From Caulobacter sp. NIBR1757 (GTDB taxonomy: Bacteria; Pseudomonadota; Alphaproteobacteria; Caulobacterales; Caulobacteraceae), in the NCBI RefSeq assembly GCF_027912495.1, contig NZ_CP115463.1:372001-436000 (forward strand): DNA of 64,000 nt. Reading direction: 5' to 3'. Below, piece after piece: positions 24,481 to 33,915 of this stretch. The number at the start of each line of letters is the position of its first letter. The first letter of the stretch is position 1. The notes beneath the pieces are model-generated. The model was given only the letters and a program-made list of their open reading frames with translations, had not been told where the DNA came from and ran no database searches. A program made the position numbers and the translations under genes.

Positions 24481-24603
24481 CTGTCATCCTCCGGCCGCGT
24501 AGCGGACCGGGGGACCCAAGCCGTCTCCTGAAGGACTCCCGGCAATTTTCACGCGGAAAGTTGGGTCCCCCGGCTCCCGCTTCGCGGGCCCGGAGGATGA
24601 CAG
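24481..24603. repeat. ~120-bp palindromic element, copy 2
   Basis: It starts CTGTCATCCTCCGGCCGCG and ends GGCCCGGAGGATGACAG, with inner GGGGGACCCAAG and TTGGGTCCCCCGG and a central stretch including GACTCCC and TTTTCACGCGGA. Same family as 4166-4286 and 38782-38903. No gene lies between 24442 and 24662. Confidence 0.82.
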
Positions 24604-24662
24604 GTTTTGCGGAAGCGAACGGCCAGCATACCAATCCTTCGATTGTGCGTTAGGTTGGGCTC

Positions 24663-26198
24663 ATGGATGAGTCCCCGCCCTTTCCAGGCCCGGGTCAGGG
24701 CCGCACGCGGGATCTGACCCAGGGCCCGATCGCCCGCACACTGGCCAGTTTCGCCCTTCCGGTGCTGGGCACCAGCGTCCTGCAATCGCTGAACGCCTCG
24801 ATCAACTCGGTCTGGGTCGGCCGCTTCCTCGGCGAGGCGGCGCTCGCGGCGACCTCCAACGCCAACCTGGTCCTGTTCCTGATGATCGGCACGGTGTTCG
24901 GGGTCGGCATGGCGGCGACCATCGTCGTCGGCCAGTCGATGGGCCGGCGCGACCTGGTCATGGCCAAGCGGGCGGTCGGCACGTCCGTCGCCTTCTTCAG
25001 CATCATCTCGGTGCTGTTCGCGGTCGGCGGCTGGCTGGGGACGGACGCCATCCTGCGGGCCATGGGCACGCCGCACGACGCCCTGCCGCTGGCCGGGGCC
25101 TATCTGCGGGTCATCTTCCTGGCCCTGCCGCTGATGAACTTCTCGACCCTGGTCATGACCCTGCTGCGCGGGGCCGGCGATTCCCGCACGCCCTTCCTGT
25201 TCAGCATCCTGGCGGTCAGCCTCGACATGGCCTTCAACCCGGTGCTGATCCTCGGCCTCGGCCCCTTTCCGAGGATGGGCATCGCCGGGGCCGCCATGGC
25301 CACCCTGATCAGCCAGGGCGTCGCCCTGGTCGCCCTGGTCGTGCTGCTCTACGCCCGCAAGCATCCCCTGCGGCTGGCAGGACCGGACCTCGCCTATCTC
25401 AAGCTCGACGCCGGCCTGATCCGCACCCTGGTCGGCAAGGGACTTCCCATGGGGCTGCAGATGATCGTCATCTCGGCCTCGGCCCTGATCGTCATGAGCC
25501 TGGTCAATTCCTTCGGCTCGCGCACCGCCGCCGCCTACGGGGTCGCCGCCCAGCTGTGGACCTATGTGCAGATGCCGGCCCTGTCGATCGGGGCCGCGGT
25601 CTCCTCGATGGCGGCCCAGAACGTCGGGGCCGGCCTCTGGGACCGGGTGGCCCGGGTCACCCGCGCCGGCATCGTCTTCAACATCATCCTGACCGGGGCG
25701 ATGGTGGCGGTGCTCTACGTCGCCGCCCCCCTGGTGCTGGGCCTCTTCCTGCCGGTCGACAGCGCCGCCGTCGCCATCGCCACCCATATCAACCAGCTGG
25801 TGGTGTGGACCTTCATCCCGTTCGGCGTGACCATCGTGCTGTTGGCCACCGTCCGGGCGACGGGTGACGTCTGGCCGCCGCTGATCATCCTGACGCTGTC
25901 CATCATTCTGGTCCGCGTCCCCTTCGCCTATCTCCTCGAGCCGATCTGGGGCCCCGACGCGGTCTGGTGGAGCTTCGCCTTCGGCTCGGCCGTCGCCCTG
26001 GCCCTGTCGGGCGCCTACTACAAGGCCGGCCGCTGGAAGAAGGCCCAGATGCTGGGCGACCGCCCGGCCATGGGCGAACCGCCGGACACCGGCCACGGGC
26101 TGCCCCGCGAGCGGGCGATGGACGGGGTCAACCTTTCGGGGCCGGAATCGCCAGCGTCACCACCAGCCCCGAAGGCTCCCAGGCCTGAGACAGTGTAG
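24663..26198 (+). CDS. MATE-family multidrug efflux transporter
   Basis: A 511-residue inner-membrane antiporter (Na+ or H+ coupled drug export). Twelve hydrophobic segments are visible in two halves; the family signature LGTSVLQSLNASINSVWVGRFLGEAALAA opens the first half, and GLPMGLQMIVISASALIVMSLVNSFG the second. The start is ATG at 24663. The last ~24 codons run over the 3' end of the convergent kinase gene (71-bp overlap); the polar proline-rich tail (SPASPPAPKAPRPETV) is probably the dispensable part. Confidence 0.88.
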   Translation: MDESPPFPGPGQGRTRDLTQGPIARTLASFALPVLGTSVLQSLNASINSVWVGRFLGEAALAATSNANLVLFLMIGTVFGVGMAATIVVGQSMGRRDLVMAKRAVGTSVAFFSIISVLFAVGGWLGTDAILRAMGTPHDALPLAGAYLRVIFLALPLMNFSTLVMTLLRGAGDSRTPFLFSILAVSLDMAFNPVLILGLGPFPRMGIAGAAMATLISQGVALVALVVLLYARKHPLRLAGPDLAYLKLDAGLIRTLVGKGLPMGLQMIVISASALIVMSLVNSFGSRTAAAYGVAAQLWTYVQMPALSIGAAVSSMAAQNVGAGLWDRVARVTRAGIVFNIILTGAMVAVLYVAAPLVLGLFLPVDSAAVAIATHINQLVVWTFIPFGVTIVLLATVRATGDVWPPLIILTLSIILVRVPFAYLLEPIWGPDAVWWSFAFGSAVALALSGAYYKAGRWKKAQMLGDRPAMGEPPDTGHGLPRERAMDGVNLSGPESPASPPAPKAPRPETV

Positions 26199-27057
26199 CG
26201 GCCATCTGCCGGGCCAGCTGGGTCATCAGCCGTGAGCCGAACCCGGGCCGGCTCGGGGGCGAGACCGGCGGCCCGCCGCTCTCGCGCCAGCTCAGGTCGA
26301 TGGCCCCGTCCTCGCCGAGGGTCCAGGCGATGGCGACCCGGCCCGCCGCGGTCGACAGCCCGCCGTACTTGCTGGCGTTGGTCGCCAGCTCATGGATCAG
26401 CATGCTGACCGGCTGGGTCTGCTCGGGGCTGAGGCGAACGGTCGGTCCCTGCAGGCTGTAGCGTTCCGGCGTCGCCAACGCCGTCATCGCCTCGTCGACC
26501 AGCTCCTGCAGCGGCGCGCCTTCCCAGCGCCGGTCGGCCAGCGCCCCCTGGGCCCGGGCCAGGGCGTTGACCCGCCCGAACACCGCTTCCTTGTAGGTCT
26601 CCAGGTCCGGCCCCTCGGTCAGCCGCACGATGGCCTGGACGACGGCCAGCGCATTGCGGCTGCGGTGATCCACCTCCCGGGTCAGCAGTTCGCGGGCCTG
26701 CTCGGCCTTCCGCCGCTCGGTGATGTCGTGCAGCGACACGCCGATGCCGCCGTCGATCATCGGGGTGATGCGGATTTCGACCCAGCGGTCCGGCCGCCAG
26801 CGGGAAGGGCTCTCGAACGCCGCGCCCTTGCGGCCGTCCATGGCCCGCTTGCAGACGGTCTCGAACGGGGTGCCGATGCCCTGCGGGAAGACCTCCCACA
26901 TGTTCTTGCCCAGCACCTGGTCACGGGTGACGCCGAAGTACTGCTCTGCGGCGCCGTTGAAGATGACGTAGGTCCACTCCGGGCTGACGGCGTAGAAGGC
27001 GTCGGAGATGGACTCCAGGACGGCTTCGAGACGCAGGTCTGGCGGGGGAATGGACAG
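26128..27057 (-). CDS. PAS-domain HWE-type sensor histidine kinase, probable CTG start
   Basis: A soluble sensor kinase of about 309 residues. The N-terminal PAS domain reads LRLEAVLESISDAFYAVSPEW and VIFNGAAEQYFGVTRDQVLG. The phosphoacceptor region is LLTREVDHRSRNALAVVQAIVRLT (HisKA_2/HWE type), followed by HELATNASKYGGLS (N box) and GFGSRLMTQL. A GTG at 26916 is the first standard start, but it would delete half the PAS domain. In the same frame a CTG at 27055-27057 gives LSIPPPDLRLEAVLES with a GGAG ribosome site nine bases upstream, and a stop codon precedes it, so CTG is my call. It overlaps the MATE gene tail by 71 bp. Confidence 0.8.
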   Translation of the reverse strand: MSIPPPDLRLEAVLESISDAFYAVSPEWTYVIFNGAAEQYFGVTRDQVLGKNMWEVFPQGIGTPFETVCKRAMDGRKGAAFESPSRWRPDRWVEIRITPMIDGGIGVSLHDITERRKAEQARELLTREVDHRSRNALAVVQAIVRLTEGPDLETYKEAVFGRVNALARAQGALADRRWEGAPLQELVDEAMTALATPERYSLQGPTVRLSPEQTQPVSMLIHELATNASKYGGLSTAAGRVAIAWTLGEDGAIDLSWRESGGPPVSPPSRPGFGSRLMTQLARQMAATLSQAWEPSGLVVTLAIPAPKG

Positions 27058-27132
27058 GGGGAGACGCTCCGAACTTGCCCGACCCTACCGAGAATGGCGC
27101 AGGGCGTCACCGGGTATGCGCGGACGAACCAT

Positions 27133-27292
27133 CAGTTCCTCCCCCATCGGGGGAGGTGGCAGCGGCGCAGCCGCTGACGGAGGGGGTCACCGCGGACGTC
27201 TGCGACGATGCTGGCCCGGCCGCCGGTGGGGACCCCCTCCACCCCGCGCGTATCCGCGCGCGGTCCCCCTCCCCCGATGGGGGAGGACCTGT
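27133..27292. repeat. Long inverted repeat between kinase and ABC genes
   Basis: Arms TTCCTCCCCCATCGGGGGAGG plus GACGGAGGGGGTC (27133-27187) face GACCCCCTCC plus CCTCCCCCGATGGGGGAGGA (27232-27292). Within the arms there are GGCAGCGGCGCAGCCGCTG and CCGCGCGTATCCGCGCGCGG hairpins. No gene is seen between 27058 and 27291. Confidence 0.7.
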
Positions 27293-28049
27293 CATGCCCG
27301 CAGCCGATACCCCGTCTTGAAAATCCACCAGATCGCCACCAGGCACAGCGCCATGAACGCCAGCGTCGCGGCGATGCTGACCCCGACACCGACGTCCGAC
27401 ACCCCGTAGAAACTCCAGCGGAAGCCGCTGACCAGATAGACCACCGGGTTGAACAGGGTGATCTTCTGCCAGACCTCCGGCAGCATGCTGATCGAATAGA
27501 AGCTTCCCCCTAAGAAGGTCAGCGGGGTGACGATCAGCATCGGCACGATCTGCAGCTTCTCGAAGCCGTCGGCCCAGATGCCGATGACGAAGCCGAACAG
27601 GCTGAAGGTGAAGGCGGTCAGCACCAGGAAGCCGAACATCAGGACCGGGTGCTGGATCTCGTAGGGCACGAAGAACCGCGCGGTGATCAGGATGATCAGT
27701 CCCAGCAGGATCGACTTGCTGGCCGCCGCCCCGACGTAGCCGCAGACCACCTCGAACCAGCTGATCGGGGCCGACAGGACCTCGTAGATCGTCCCGCTCC
27801 ACTTGGGCATGTAGATGCCGAAGCTGGCGTTGGAGATGCTTTCCGTCAGCAGGCTGAGCATCAGCAGGCCGGGGATGATGTAGGCGCCGTAGGGCACCCC
27901 GTCGATCTCGCCCATGCGGCCGCCGATGGCGCTGCCGAAGACCACGAAATAGAGGCTGGTCGACAGGACGGGTGAGGCGATCGACTGCATCAACGTCCGG
28001 AACGTCCGGTGCATCTCGAACAGGTAGATGGCGCGGATGGCGTGGATGT

Positions 28050-28053
<4 letters not shown>
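27292..28053 (-). CDS. ABC-2-type exporter permease (YadH-like)
   Basis: A 253-residue inner-membrane permease with six hydrophobic segments. The ABC-2 signature is seen in [51 protein letters not shown] and [38 protein letters not shown]. Its ATG overlaps the stop of the ATP-binding gene by 4 bp. Together they match the YadG/YadH pair by length and order. Exported substrate unknown (lipid, polysaccharide or drug are the known family choices). Confidence 0.88.
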
Positions 28054-28988
<935 letters not shown>

Positions 28989-29148
28989 CGGCTTCCCCAG
29001 CGTCTGAGGCCTGCAGGTAGGGTGTCCGGCGCCGTTTGGCTAGGATTCGACGCAAGCCCCTTCCCCACGTGAACCGCGATAACTAAACTATCGTTTGAAC
29101 GCGGCCCGACAGAGTGGCCCCGAGACGCTAAACGCCAGGGAGCGAGCC

Positions 29149-30588
29149 ATGCGCGACTATCTGAAATTCTACATCGACGGCAAATGGGTGGATCCGGTCA
29201 CCCCGAAGACCCTCGATGTCATCAACCCGGCCAACGAAGAGGTCGCCGGCCACATCTCGATGGGCTCGGAAGCCGACGTCGACGCCGCCGTGAAGGCCGC
29301 CCAGAAGGCGTTCGAGACCTACAGCCTGACGAGCCGCGAAGAGCGCATCGAGCTGCTCGAGCGCATCATTGTCGAGTACCAGAAGCGCTACGAGGACATG
29401 GCCAAGGCCATCACCGAGGAAATGGGCGCCCCGTCGTGGCTGGCCCAGCGGGCCCAGGCGGCCATGGGCATCGGCCACGTCCAGACGGCCGTGGAAGTGC
29501 TGAAGAACTACAAGTTCGAGGAAGACCGCGGCACCACCCGCCTGGTGAAGGAGCCGATCGGCGTCTGCGGGTTCATCACCCCCTGGAACTGGCCGGTCAA
29601 CCAGATCGCCTGCAAGGTCGCGCCGGCCTTGGCCACCGGCTGCACCATGGTGCTGAAGCCCTCGGAAGTGGCCCCGTTCAGCGGCTACATCTGGACCGAG
29701 ATTCTGCATGCCGCCGGCGTTCCGGCCGGGGTGTTCAACATGGTCAACGGCGACGGCCCCACCGTCGGCGCCGCCATCTCCAGCCACCCGGGCGTCGACA
29801 TGGTGTCGTTCACCGGTTCGACCCGCGCCGGCATCGAGGTGGCCAAGAACGCCGCCCCGACCGTCAAGCGCGTGCACCAGGAACTGGGCGGCAAGTCGCC
29901 GAACATCATCCTGGAGGACGCTGACTTCGCCAAGGCCGTGGCCGGCGGCGTCGGCTCGGTGATGATGAACTCGGGCCAGAGCTGCAATGCGCCGACCCGC
30001 ATGCTGGTCCCGGCCAAGAAGATGGACGAGGTCATCGCCATCGCCAAGGCCACCGCCGAAGCCCACACCGTCGGCGACCCCAACGGCAATTCCAAGATGG
30101 GCCCGGTCGTCTCCGAGGTGCAGTGGAACAAGATCCAGACCCTGATCCAGAAGGGCATCGACGAGGGCGCGACCCTGGTTTCCGGCGGCGTCGGCCGGCC
30201 GGAAGGCCTGGACAAGGGCTACTATGTGAAGCCCACCGTCTTCGCCAATGTCACCAACGAGATGTCGATCGCCAAGGAAGAGATCTTCGGCCCGGTCGTC
30301 TCGATCCTCGGCTACGACACCGTCGATGAAGCGGTGAAGGTCGGCAACGACACCGAGTACGGCCTCGCGGCCTATGTCTCGGGCGCCGACCCGGAGAAGA
30401 TCCGCGCCGTGGCCTCCAAGCTGCGCGCCGGCCAGGTCAACATCAACAGCGCCGCGCCGGACATGATGGCCCCCTTCGGCGGCTACAAGATGAGCGGCAA
30501 TGGCAGGGAGTGGGGGGATCACGCCTTCGGCGAGTTCCTCGAAACCAAGGCCGTGCTGGGGTATTCGGCGCCAGTGGCGGCGGAGTAG
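29149..30588 (+). CDS. NAD(P)-dependent aldehyde dehydrogenase
   Basis: A 479-residue cytoplasmic ALDH oxidising an aldehyde to its acid. Catalytic Cys279 lies in NSGQSCNAPTRM and the general base Glu245 in HQELGGKSPNII; PWNWPVNQ and SFTGSTRAG (cofactor site) and EEIFGPVV are also clear. ATG at 29149 follows CAGGGAG; an upstream in-frame start would add 18 residues. Substrate is open; relatives are variously annotated for short-chain or aromatic aldehydes, and the CoA-ligase gene downstream hints at use in carboxylic acid catabolism. A strong terminator follows. Confidence 0.9.
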   Translation: MRDYLKFYIDGKWVDPVTPKTLDVINPANEEVAGHISMGSEADVDAAVKAAQKAFETYSLTSREERIELLERIIVEYQKRYEDMAKAITEEMGAPSWLAQRAQAAMGIGHVQTAVEVLKNYKFEEDRGTTRLVKEPIGVCGFITPWNWPVNQIACKVAPALATGCTMVLKPSEVAPFSGYIWTEILHAAGVPAGVFNMVNGDGPTVGAAISSHPGVDMVSFTGSTRAGIEVAKNAAPTVKRVHQELGGKSPNIILEDADFAKAVAGGVGSVMMNSGQSCNAPTRMLVPAKKMDEVIAIAKATAEAHTVGDPNGNSKMGPVVSEVQWNKIQTLIQKGIDEGATLVSGGVGRPEGLDKGYYVKPTVFANVTNEMSIAKEEIFGPVVSILGYDTVDEAVKVGNDTEYGLAAYVSGADPEKIRAVASKLRAGQVNINSAAPDMMAPFGGYKMSGNGREWGDHAFGEFLETKAVLGYSAPVAAE

Positions 30589-30612
30589 GGCCCAAAGCTC
30601 TGATATGAATTG

Positions 30613-30645
30613 GGCCGCCGGGAGCAATCCCGGCGGCCTTTTTCT
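30613..30645 (+). terminator. Rho-independent terminator after the aldehyde dehydrogenase
   Basis: A perfect 10-bp stem GGCCGCCGGG / CCCGGCGGCC with loop AGCAAT is followed by TTTTTCT. It begins 24 bases after the stop codon. It is the clearest intrinsic terminator in the window. Confidence 0.9.
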
Positions 30646-30665
30646 TGGGCGAGAGCATGCAGCAT

Positions 30666-30700
30666 CAAACTCTCCCCCCGTGAAGCGGGGGGAGAGTTTG
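30666..30700. repeat. Short palindromic repeat
   Basis: CAAACTCTCCCCCCG and CGGGGGGAGAGTTTG form a 15-bp perfect stem with loop TGAAG. The same hairpin with a different loop is at 15442-15475. Confidence 0.75.
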
Positions 30701-30786
30701 AGCACTGCGCCTCTCGACAGTAGCGGCCGCCGCGAACGAAGATGCGCCAACACCGCCCGCCAGAGGCGCACCCCCTTGAGGAAACC

Positions 30787-32343
30787 ATGCTGACCAACGT
30801 CGCCGACATCCCGCGCCAGCAGGCCGCGATCCGCCCCGACGCCGTCGCCCTGTGGTTCGAAGGCCGCGAGATCACCTTCGCCCAGTGGAACGAAGCCTCC
30901 AACCGCTGCGCCCAGGCGCTGCTCGCCCAGGGCCTGAAACCCGGCGACCGGGTCGGCGTGCTGGCCAGGAACAACGATGATTTCTTCGCCCTCTGGCTGG
31001 GCTGCATCAAGGCGAGGGTCTGCCTGGCCCCGGTCAACTGGCGGCTCGCCCCGCCGGAGATCGCCTTCATCCTCAAGGACGCCGGCGTCAAACTGCTGGT
31101 CGTCGGCCAGGACATGGCCGGCGTCGTCGACATGATCGTCTCCGACGTCCCCAGCATAAAGGGCCTGGTGCAGTTCGAGCCCGGCCACCCCCGCTGGCCG
31201 GCCTTCCGCGACTGGATCGGCGGCCACTATCCGGACGATCCGAAGCTCACCCCCCGCGACGATGACGACGTCATCCAGCTCTACACCAGCGGCACCACCG
31301 GCCTGCCCAAGGGCGTGCAGCTGACGCAAGCCAACTACATCGCCCTGTTCGACACGGCGCTCACCGCCGGCTGGGCGAAGTACGACGCCGGCAAGACCAA
31401 CCTCGTCCTCATGCCGCTGTTCCATGTGGCCGGCGTCAACTGCGGCCTGCTCGGCCTGCTGCAGGGCGTGCGCGAGATCATCCTGCGCGAGGTCAATCCC
31501 GCCGAGATCGTCCGGCTGATCCCCGGGCAGGGGGTGAACTACGCCTTCCTGGCCCCGACCATCATCAACATGCTGCTGCAGACCCCCGGCGTCGACGAGG
31601 CCGACTTCTCCCGCCTCGAACGCATCTTCTACGGCGCCTCGCCGATCTCCGAGGCTGTCCTGCGCAAGGCCCAGGCTGTGTTCGGCTGCGACTTCCACCA
31701 GCTCTACGGCCTGACCGAGACCATCGGCGGCGCCACCCATCTGTCGGCCGCCGACCACGCCCCCGAACGCGACAAGCTGCGCAGCTGCGGCCGGCCGTGG
31801 CCGGGCTTCGAGGTGCGGGTGAAGAAGCCCGACGGCAGCATCGGCGGCCCGCGCGATGTCGGCGAGGTGCAGATCCGCGCCAAGGGGGTGATGAAGGGCT
31901 ACTGGAACCGCCCCGACGCCACCGCCGAGGCCGTCTGCGGCGAAGGCTGGTTCAGCTCCGGCGACGCCGGCTACTTCGACGAGGAGGGCTACCTCTACAT
32001 CTACGACCGGGTGAAGGACATGATCGTCAGCGGCGGCGAGAACGTCTATCCGGCCGAGGTCGAGAACGCCCTGTTCAGCCACCCCGCCGTCGCCGACGCC
32101 GCCGTGGTCGGGGTGCCGGACGAGCGCTGGGGCGAGGCGGTCAAGGGGATCGTGGTCTTCAAGGCCGGAGCGACGGCGACGCCTGAGGAACTCATCGCCC
32201 ACTGCCGCAGCCTGATCGCCGGCTACAAATGCCCCAAGTCCATCGACATCATCGACGTCCTGCCCCGTAACCCGTCGGGCAAGGTGCTGCGCCGCGAACT
32301 GCGGGCGCCGTTCTGGGAAGGGCGCGAGCGCATGGTGGGGTGA
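30787..32343 (+). CDS. Acyl-CoA synthetase (AMP-binding family)
   Basis: A 518-residue adenylate-forming enzyme that activates a carboxylic acid with ATP and CoA. The P-loop YTSGTTGLPKGV (T167 region), LYGLTETIGG, and GWFSSGDAGYFDEEGYLYIYDRVKDMIVSGGENVYPAEVE with the catalytic lysine near the C-terminus (NPSGKVLRRELR) are all present. ATG at 30787 follows TTGAGGAAA. Probably a medium- or long-chain fatty acid or aryl acid ligase; chain length cannot be told from sequence. It stands between the aldehyde dehydrogenase and a toxin-antitoxin pair. Confidence 0.88.
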   Translation: MLTNVADIPRQQAAIRPDAVALWFEGREITFAQWNEASNRCAQALLAQGLKPGDRVGVLARNNDDFFALWLGCIKARVCLAPVNWRLAPPEIAFILKDAGVKLLVVGQDMAGVVDMIVSDVPSIKGLVQFEPGHPRWPAFRDWIGGHYPDDPKLTPRDDDDVIQLYTSGTTGLPKGVQLTQANYIALFDTALTAGWAKYDAGKTNLVLMPLFHVAGVNCGLLGLLQGVREIILREVNPAEIVRLIPGQGVNYAFLAPTIINMLLQTPGVDEADFSRLERIFYGASPISEAVLRKAQAVFGCDFHQLYGLTETIGGATHLSAADHAPERDKLRSCGRPWPGFEVRVKKPDGSIGGPRDVGEVQIRAKGVMKGYWNRPDATAEAVCGEGWFSSGDAGYFDEEGYLYIYDRVKDMIVSGGENVYPAEVENALFSHPAVADAAVVGVPDERWGEAVKGIVVFKAGATATPEELIAHCRSLIAGYKCPKSIDIIDVLPRNPSGKVLRRELRAPFWEGRERMVG

Positions 32344-32355
32344 GCCTCACGGTGA

Positions 32356-32628
32356 TCAGTCGGGTCGGCGAGCGCCGTGGCGAACCCCAAGGATCAGAAC
32401 GCGCTCTGGCTCGATTCTGTAACGGATCAGGTAGGGCCGGACGAACACCAGTTCACGTCGTCCACGGGCGATGGCGCGGCCTCTCAGCGGGTTGCTCTCG
32501 AGCCGATCACCGGCCGCGAGAAGCCGCTCAGCCATCCTCTGCGCTGCCAGCGGACGATCGTGCGCGATCCATCGATAAATGGCCTCGACATCGGCCAGCG
32601 CCCGGTCCGTCCAGACTACTTGCGCCAC
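32356..32628 (-). CDS. ParE/RelE-superfamily toxin
   Basis: A 90-residue type II toxin. VVWTDRALADVEAIYRWIAHDRPLAAQRMAERLLAAGDRL, then LVFVRPYLIRYRIEPERVLILGVRHGARRP is the ParE fold pattern, with the basic C-terminus GVRHGARR. The start is GTG at 32628, inside the 3' end of the antitoxin gene, as is usual for these pairs. ParE toxins act on gyrase while RelE cleave mRNA; the sequence favours ParE. It converges on the acyl-CoA synthetase stop with 12 bp between. Confidence 0.85.
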   Translation of the reverse strand: MAQVVWTDRALADVEAIYRWIAHDRPLAAQRMAERLLAAGDRLESNPLRGRAIARGRRELVFVRPYLIRYRIEPERVLILGVRHGARRPD

Positions 32629-32792
32629 GAAAAGGGCGTGGGCTCGGGGGAGCCGGCAACCAGGGACTTCAGCCAGTCACGCACCCTGGCGTGCGGCACA
32701 AGCCGGCCCTCACGGACGTCCGCCTCCGCAGCGGCCTCCGCCCTCTCCTCTTCGGAGAGCATGCGCTCCTGATCCTTCTCGGGAAGGTCCAT
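32616..32792 (-). CDS. Short antitoxin upstream of the ParE-like toxin
   Basis: A 58-residue frame from ATG 32792 to TAG 32616. It reads MDLPEKDQERMLSEEERAEA, then AAEADVREGRLVPHARVRDW, ending LKSLVAGSPEPTPFSWRK. The acidic helix followed by a GRLVPHxxVRDWLKS segment is typical of small RHH/Phd-like antitoxins paired with ParE toxins. The stop lies 13 bases inside the toxin gene. The gene is short, so support rests on position, overlap and composition. Confidence 0.75.
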   Translation of the reverse strand: MDLPEKDQERMLSEEERAEAAAEADVREGRLVPHARVRDWLKSLVAGSPEPTPFSWRK

Positions 32793-32889
32793 GGCGTAAG
32801 CCTAGCATCGATCTGCCTGACCGCGAAGTCAGAGGGCTATGCTGACGGCGGGGAAGTCATGATCGCCTGCGGAAAACGAGGAAACATCC

Positions 32890-33855
32890 ATGCCTGACTT
32901 CCGCATCATCGAGACCAACGGCATCAAGCTGCGCGCCGCCGTCCAGGGCTCCGGCCCTCTGGTGGTCATGGTCCATGGCTTCCCGGAGAGCTGGTACAGC
33001 TGGCGCCACCAGATGGGTCCGATCGCCGACGCCGGCTTCACGGCCTGCGCCATCGACGTGCGCGGCTACGGCGGCTCCGACAAGCCGACGGAGGTGGCCG
33101 ACTATAGCCTCGAACAGATCACCACCGACGTCGCCGGCGTCATCGAGGCCCTGTCCGACGACGGCACGGGCGTGCTGATCGGCCATGACTGGGGCGCCCC
33201 CATCGTCTGGAACACGGCGCTCACCCGCCCCGACCGCGTCAGCGCCGTCGCCGGCCTGTCGGTGCCCTACACCGGCGTGCCGACCGCCAACTTCCTCGAC
33301 ATCGTCAAGGCGGTGTTCACCGACAACGGCCGCTTCTTCTACCAGGTCTATTTCCAGGACGTCGGCGTCGCCGAGGCCGAACTGGAGGCCGACCCCGCCG
33401 CCACCATCCGCCAGTTCTACTACGCCATCAGCGGCGACGCCCCCGACGGGACCTGGCCGGCCGACAAGCCGCATGGCGCCACCCTGCTCGACCGCCTGCC
33501 CGACCCCAAGCCCTTCCCGGCCTGGCTGACCGAGGCCGACATCGCCTACTACGACAGCGAGTTCAGGCAGTCGGGCTTCTTCGGACCGCTCAGCCGCTAT
33601 CGCAACCACGGCGCCGACTTCGAGTGGCTGCAACAGTTCAAGGACCGCCAGATCGAGCAGCCATCGCTGTTCATCGGCGGCTCCCGCGACCTGGTGCTGA
33701 AGATGATCCCCGGCGTGAACCCGATCGACATCATGAAGCCCCACCTGCCGGGCCTGCGCGGCGCCACGGTCCTCGAAGGCTGCGGCCACTGGACCCAGCA
33801 GGAACAGCCCGAGGCGGTGACGAAGCTGCTGGTCGACTGGCTGAAGGGCCTCTGA
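32890..33855 (+). CDS. Alpha/beta hydrolase, epoxide-hydrolase-like
   Basis: A 321-residue cytoplasmic hydrolase. The oxyanion motif HGFPESWYSWRHQM and nucleophile elbow GHD100WGAPIVW match soluble epoxide hydrolases, whose nucleophile is this aspartate. The cap region has tyrosine candidates (FFYQVYFQD, FYYAISGD), and the histidine is in LEGCGHWTQQEQPEAV. ATG at 32890 follows GAGGAAAC. It could also act as a haloacid or haloalkane dehalogenase-type enzyme, but the SWxxQ pattern favours epoxide hydrolysis. Confidence 0.86.
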   Translation: MPDFRIIETNGIKLRAAVQGSGPLVVMVHGFPESWYSWRHQMGPIADAGFTACAIDVRGYGGSDKPTEVADYSLEQITTDVAGVIEALSDDGTGVLIGHDWGAPIVWNTALTRPDRVSAVAGLSVPYTGVPTANFLDIVKAVFTDNGRFFYQVYFQDVGVAEAELEADPAATIRQFYYAISGDAPDGTWPADKPHGATLLDRLPDPKPFPAWLTEADIAYYDSEFRQSGFFGPLSRYRNHGADFEWLQQFKDRQIEQPSLFIGGSRDLVLKMIPGVNPIDIMKPHLPGLRGATVLEGCGHWTQQEQPEAVTKLLVDWLKGL

Positions 33856-33915
33856 TCCGCTCTTGATTTTTACAATTGTACGCTCATGATGACCGCAACA
33901 GCGGGAGGTCATGCA

